A stretch of 42,388 nucleotides of DNA from Gemmatimonadota bacterium (GTDB lineage: Bacteria > Gemmatimonadota > Gemmatimonadetes > Gemmatimonadales > Gemmatimonadaceae), in assembly GCA_003223455.1 (NCBI GenBank), contig QHVE01000052.1, positions 41,510 to 83,897 on the forward strand, given 5' to 3'. Shown here one piece after another: positions 41,688 through 42,388 of the stretch. Numbering within the stretch: position 1 is the first letter of the stretch; every line of letters begins with the position of its first letter. Position numbers and translations under genes: made by a program. The notes beneath the pieces were generated by a model. That model ran no database searches and was not told where the DNA came from. It saw nothing but the letters and a program-made list of their open reading frames with translations.

Positions 41688-42227
41688 TCAGGGCTCGGAT
41701 GGAGAGGCGGAGACGTCCAGTCGCAGCAAGTACCCCTCGACCAGCTCGGAGCCCGGTAGTTGAAAGTCGTGCTCGGGGTCGCGGACGAATCCCATCCGCT
41801 CGTACAACTGCCTCGCGGCGCGCATGCTCCGCGACGTATGGAGGCCGAGTGCGGTGGCACCGATCGCCCGCGCGCGCCGAATGCATTCCTCGACGAGCGC
41901 GCGTGCGATGCCACGACCACGCTCGGCGGGATCCACCGCGACCAGCCGAAGCTCGGGCCACGAGGTGGCGGACGCAAGGTCGCCGTACGCGGCGGCGTCG
42001 GGCGCGTGGAGGGCGGCGCTGCCGACGACCCGGCCATCGAGCTCGGCGACGAGGCGCGTGACGCCCGAGTCGACGGCGAGCGAGGCGCGGATGGCCTGGT
42101 CGGCGGCATGCCAGGCGTCGGGTAACATCACTGACGCGTACTCGCGGTAGGCGGCGAGGGTGAGACGGGCGATGGCGCTGCGGTCGGTGGGGCGGGCGGG
42201 GCGGATCGAGAGAGGGTGGGTGCTCAC
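41688..42227 (-). CDS. GNAT-family N-acetyltransferase
   Basis: A 179-residue protein with a GNAT fold: PLSIRPARPTDRSAIARLTLAAY at the start, then LVAELDGRVVGSAALH, and the acetyl-CoA site RLVAVDPAERGRGIARALVEECIRRARAIGATALGLHTS with R-G-x-G-I-A. The last part QLYERMGFVRDPEHDF is the usual C-terminal motif. GTG 42227 starts right at the domain; an upstream ATG at 42302 would add 25 unrelated residues. Its stop is four bases before the alpha-xylosidase start, so it heads the operon. The substrate is unknown. Confidence 0.85.
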   Translation of the reverse strand: MSTHPLSIRPARPTDRSAIARLTLAAYREYASVMLPDAWHAADQAIRASLAVDSGVTRLVAELDGRVVGSAALHAPDAAAYGDLASATSWPELRLVAVDPAERGRGIARALVEECIRRARAIGATALGLHTSRSMRAARQLYERMGFVRDPEHDFQLPGSELVEGYLLRLDVSASPSEP

Positions 42228-42320
42228 GTGGCTGATTCGGTCGGTGACCGTGACGATGGCAGTGGATCCGATAGATAGCGAGTCGTCCGCGCCTGGCATC
42301 ATTCACGGACGCCGACGCAC

Positions 42321-42352
42321 GAACGGGCCCGGCAGACGAGCCGGACCCGTTC
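42321..42352. terminator. hairpin near the right edge
   Basis: GAACGGGCCCGGC (42321-42333) and GCCGGACCCGTTC (42340-42352) pair over 12 of 13 positions with loop AGACGA. No T-run follows. On the minus strand it lies about 20 bases after a possible stop codon (TAG, 42371-42373) of a gene mostly outside the window, so it may end that gene. Confidence 0.5.
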
Positions 42353-42388
42353 AGGTGTCGCGGGGCAATGCTATTTGTCGTGAATCAC

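Noticed and set aside
38747-42109. A single very long minus-strand open frame of about 1120 codons
   Set aside because: It joins the barrel protein gene, an out-of-frame pass through the alpha-xylosidase body and that gene's true N-terminus. Only the two ends look like protein; the middle is Arg/Pro/Ala-rich shadow sequence.
42371-42388. Possible last codons of a minus-strand gene (V-I-H-D-K-stop) at the right edge
   Set aside because: Only five codons are visible, so a gene cannot be supported. It is mentioned only with the hairpin next to it.
1-42388. Search for tRNA, rRNA, CRISPR arrays, transposases and integrases
   Set aside because: No cloverleaf-like segment, spaced repeat array, terminal inverted repeats or mobile-element proteins were recognised by reading; a covariance search could still find small RNAs.

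Overview
The window is a GC-rich stretch of bacterial chromosome, gene-dense on both strands. It has no rRNA, tRNA, CRISPR array, insertion sequence or phage gene that I can see. The mix of many secreted lipoproteins, a Tat-exported Gfo/Idh oxidoreductase, a bactofilin module and ordinary sigma-70-like promoters in a high-GC background fits a Gram-negative didermic bacterium, most likely a Gemmatimonadota member. That placement is inferred from general sequence character, not from a marker-gene tree.

Left part (1-8.7 kb): a CorA-type Mg transporter, a PRC-barrel protein and a Crp/Fnr regulator. A His-rich exported protein is followed by a His-rich CDF metal exporter with a probable leaderless promoter. 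A Tat-exported molybdopterin oxidoreductase is translationally coupled to its b-type cytochrome. Small proteins and two lipoproteins follow, one with beta-propeller-like features.

Middle part (8.9-24.2 kb): asparagine synthase, a small helical protein coupled to a MarR regulator, and a minus-strand cell-envelope operon. That operon is bactofilin, M23 endopeptidase, a 42-residue membrane protein that is easily missed, and a lytic transglycosylase. Next come a glycine-zipper lipoprotein, a soluble histidine kinase, and rpsU-infA. rpsU has a near-consensus promoter embedded in the kinase stop codon and a terminator-like hairpin in its leader. MATE efflux, a His-flanked exported protein, an LVIVD-type lipoprotein, a CtpA-like S41 protease, an esterase-like hydrolase and an S4 RNA-binding protein complete the section.

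Efflux operon (24.2-30.5 kb): a TetR regulator with a recognisable promoter and two palindromic operators heads a TolC-EmrA-EmrB tripartite pump operon, followed by an orphan MacB/FtsX-type permease.

Right part (30.5-42.3 kb): a CPXCG zinc-ribbon protein and a Spy-like periplasmic protein, then a sugar locus. The plus-strand operon encodes a YjhG/YagF-type xylonate dehydratase, an exported cupin and an FAH-family dehydratase. The convergent minus-strand operon encodes a GNAT acetyltransferase, a YicI-type GH31 alpha-xylosidase broken by a frameshift, an outer-membrane-barrel-like protein, an aldo/keto reductase and a Gfo/Idh dehydrogenase. Together they suggest release of xylose from alpha-xylosides and its oxidation by a Weimberg-like route. 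The semialdehyde dehydrogenase is not in the window and the alpha-xylosidase appears damaged.
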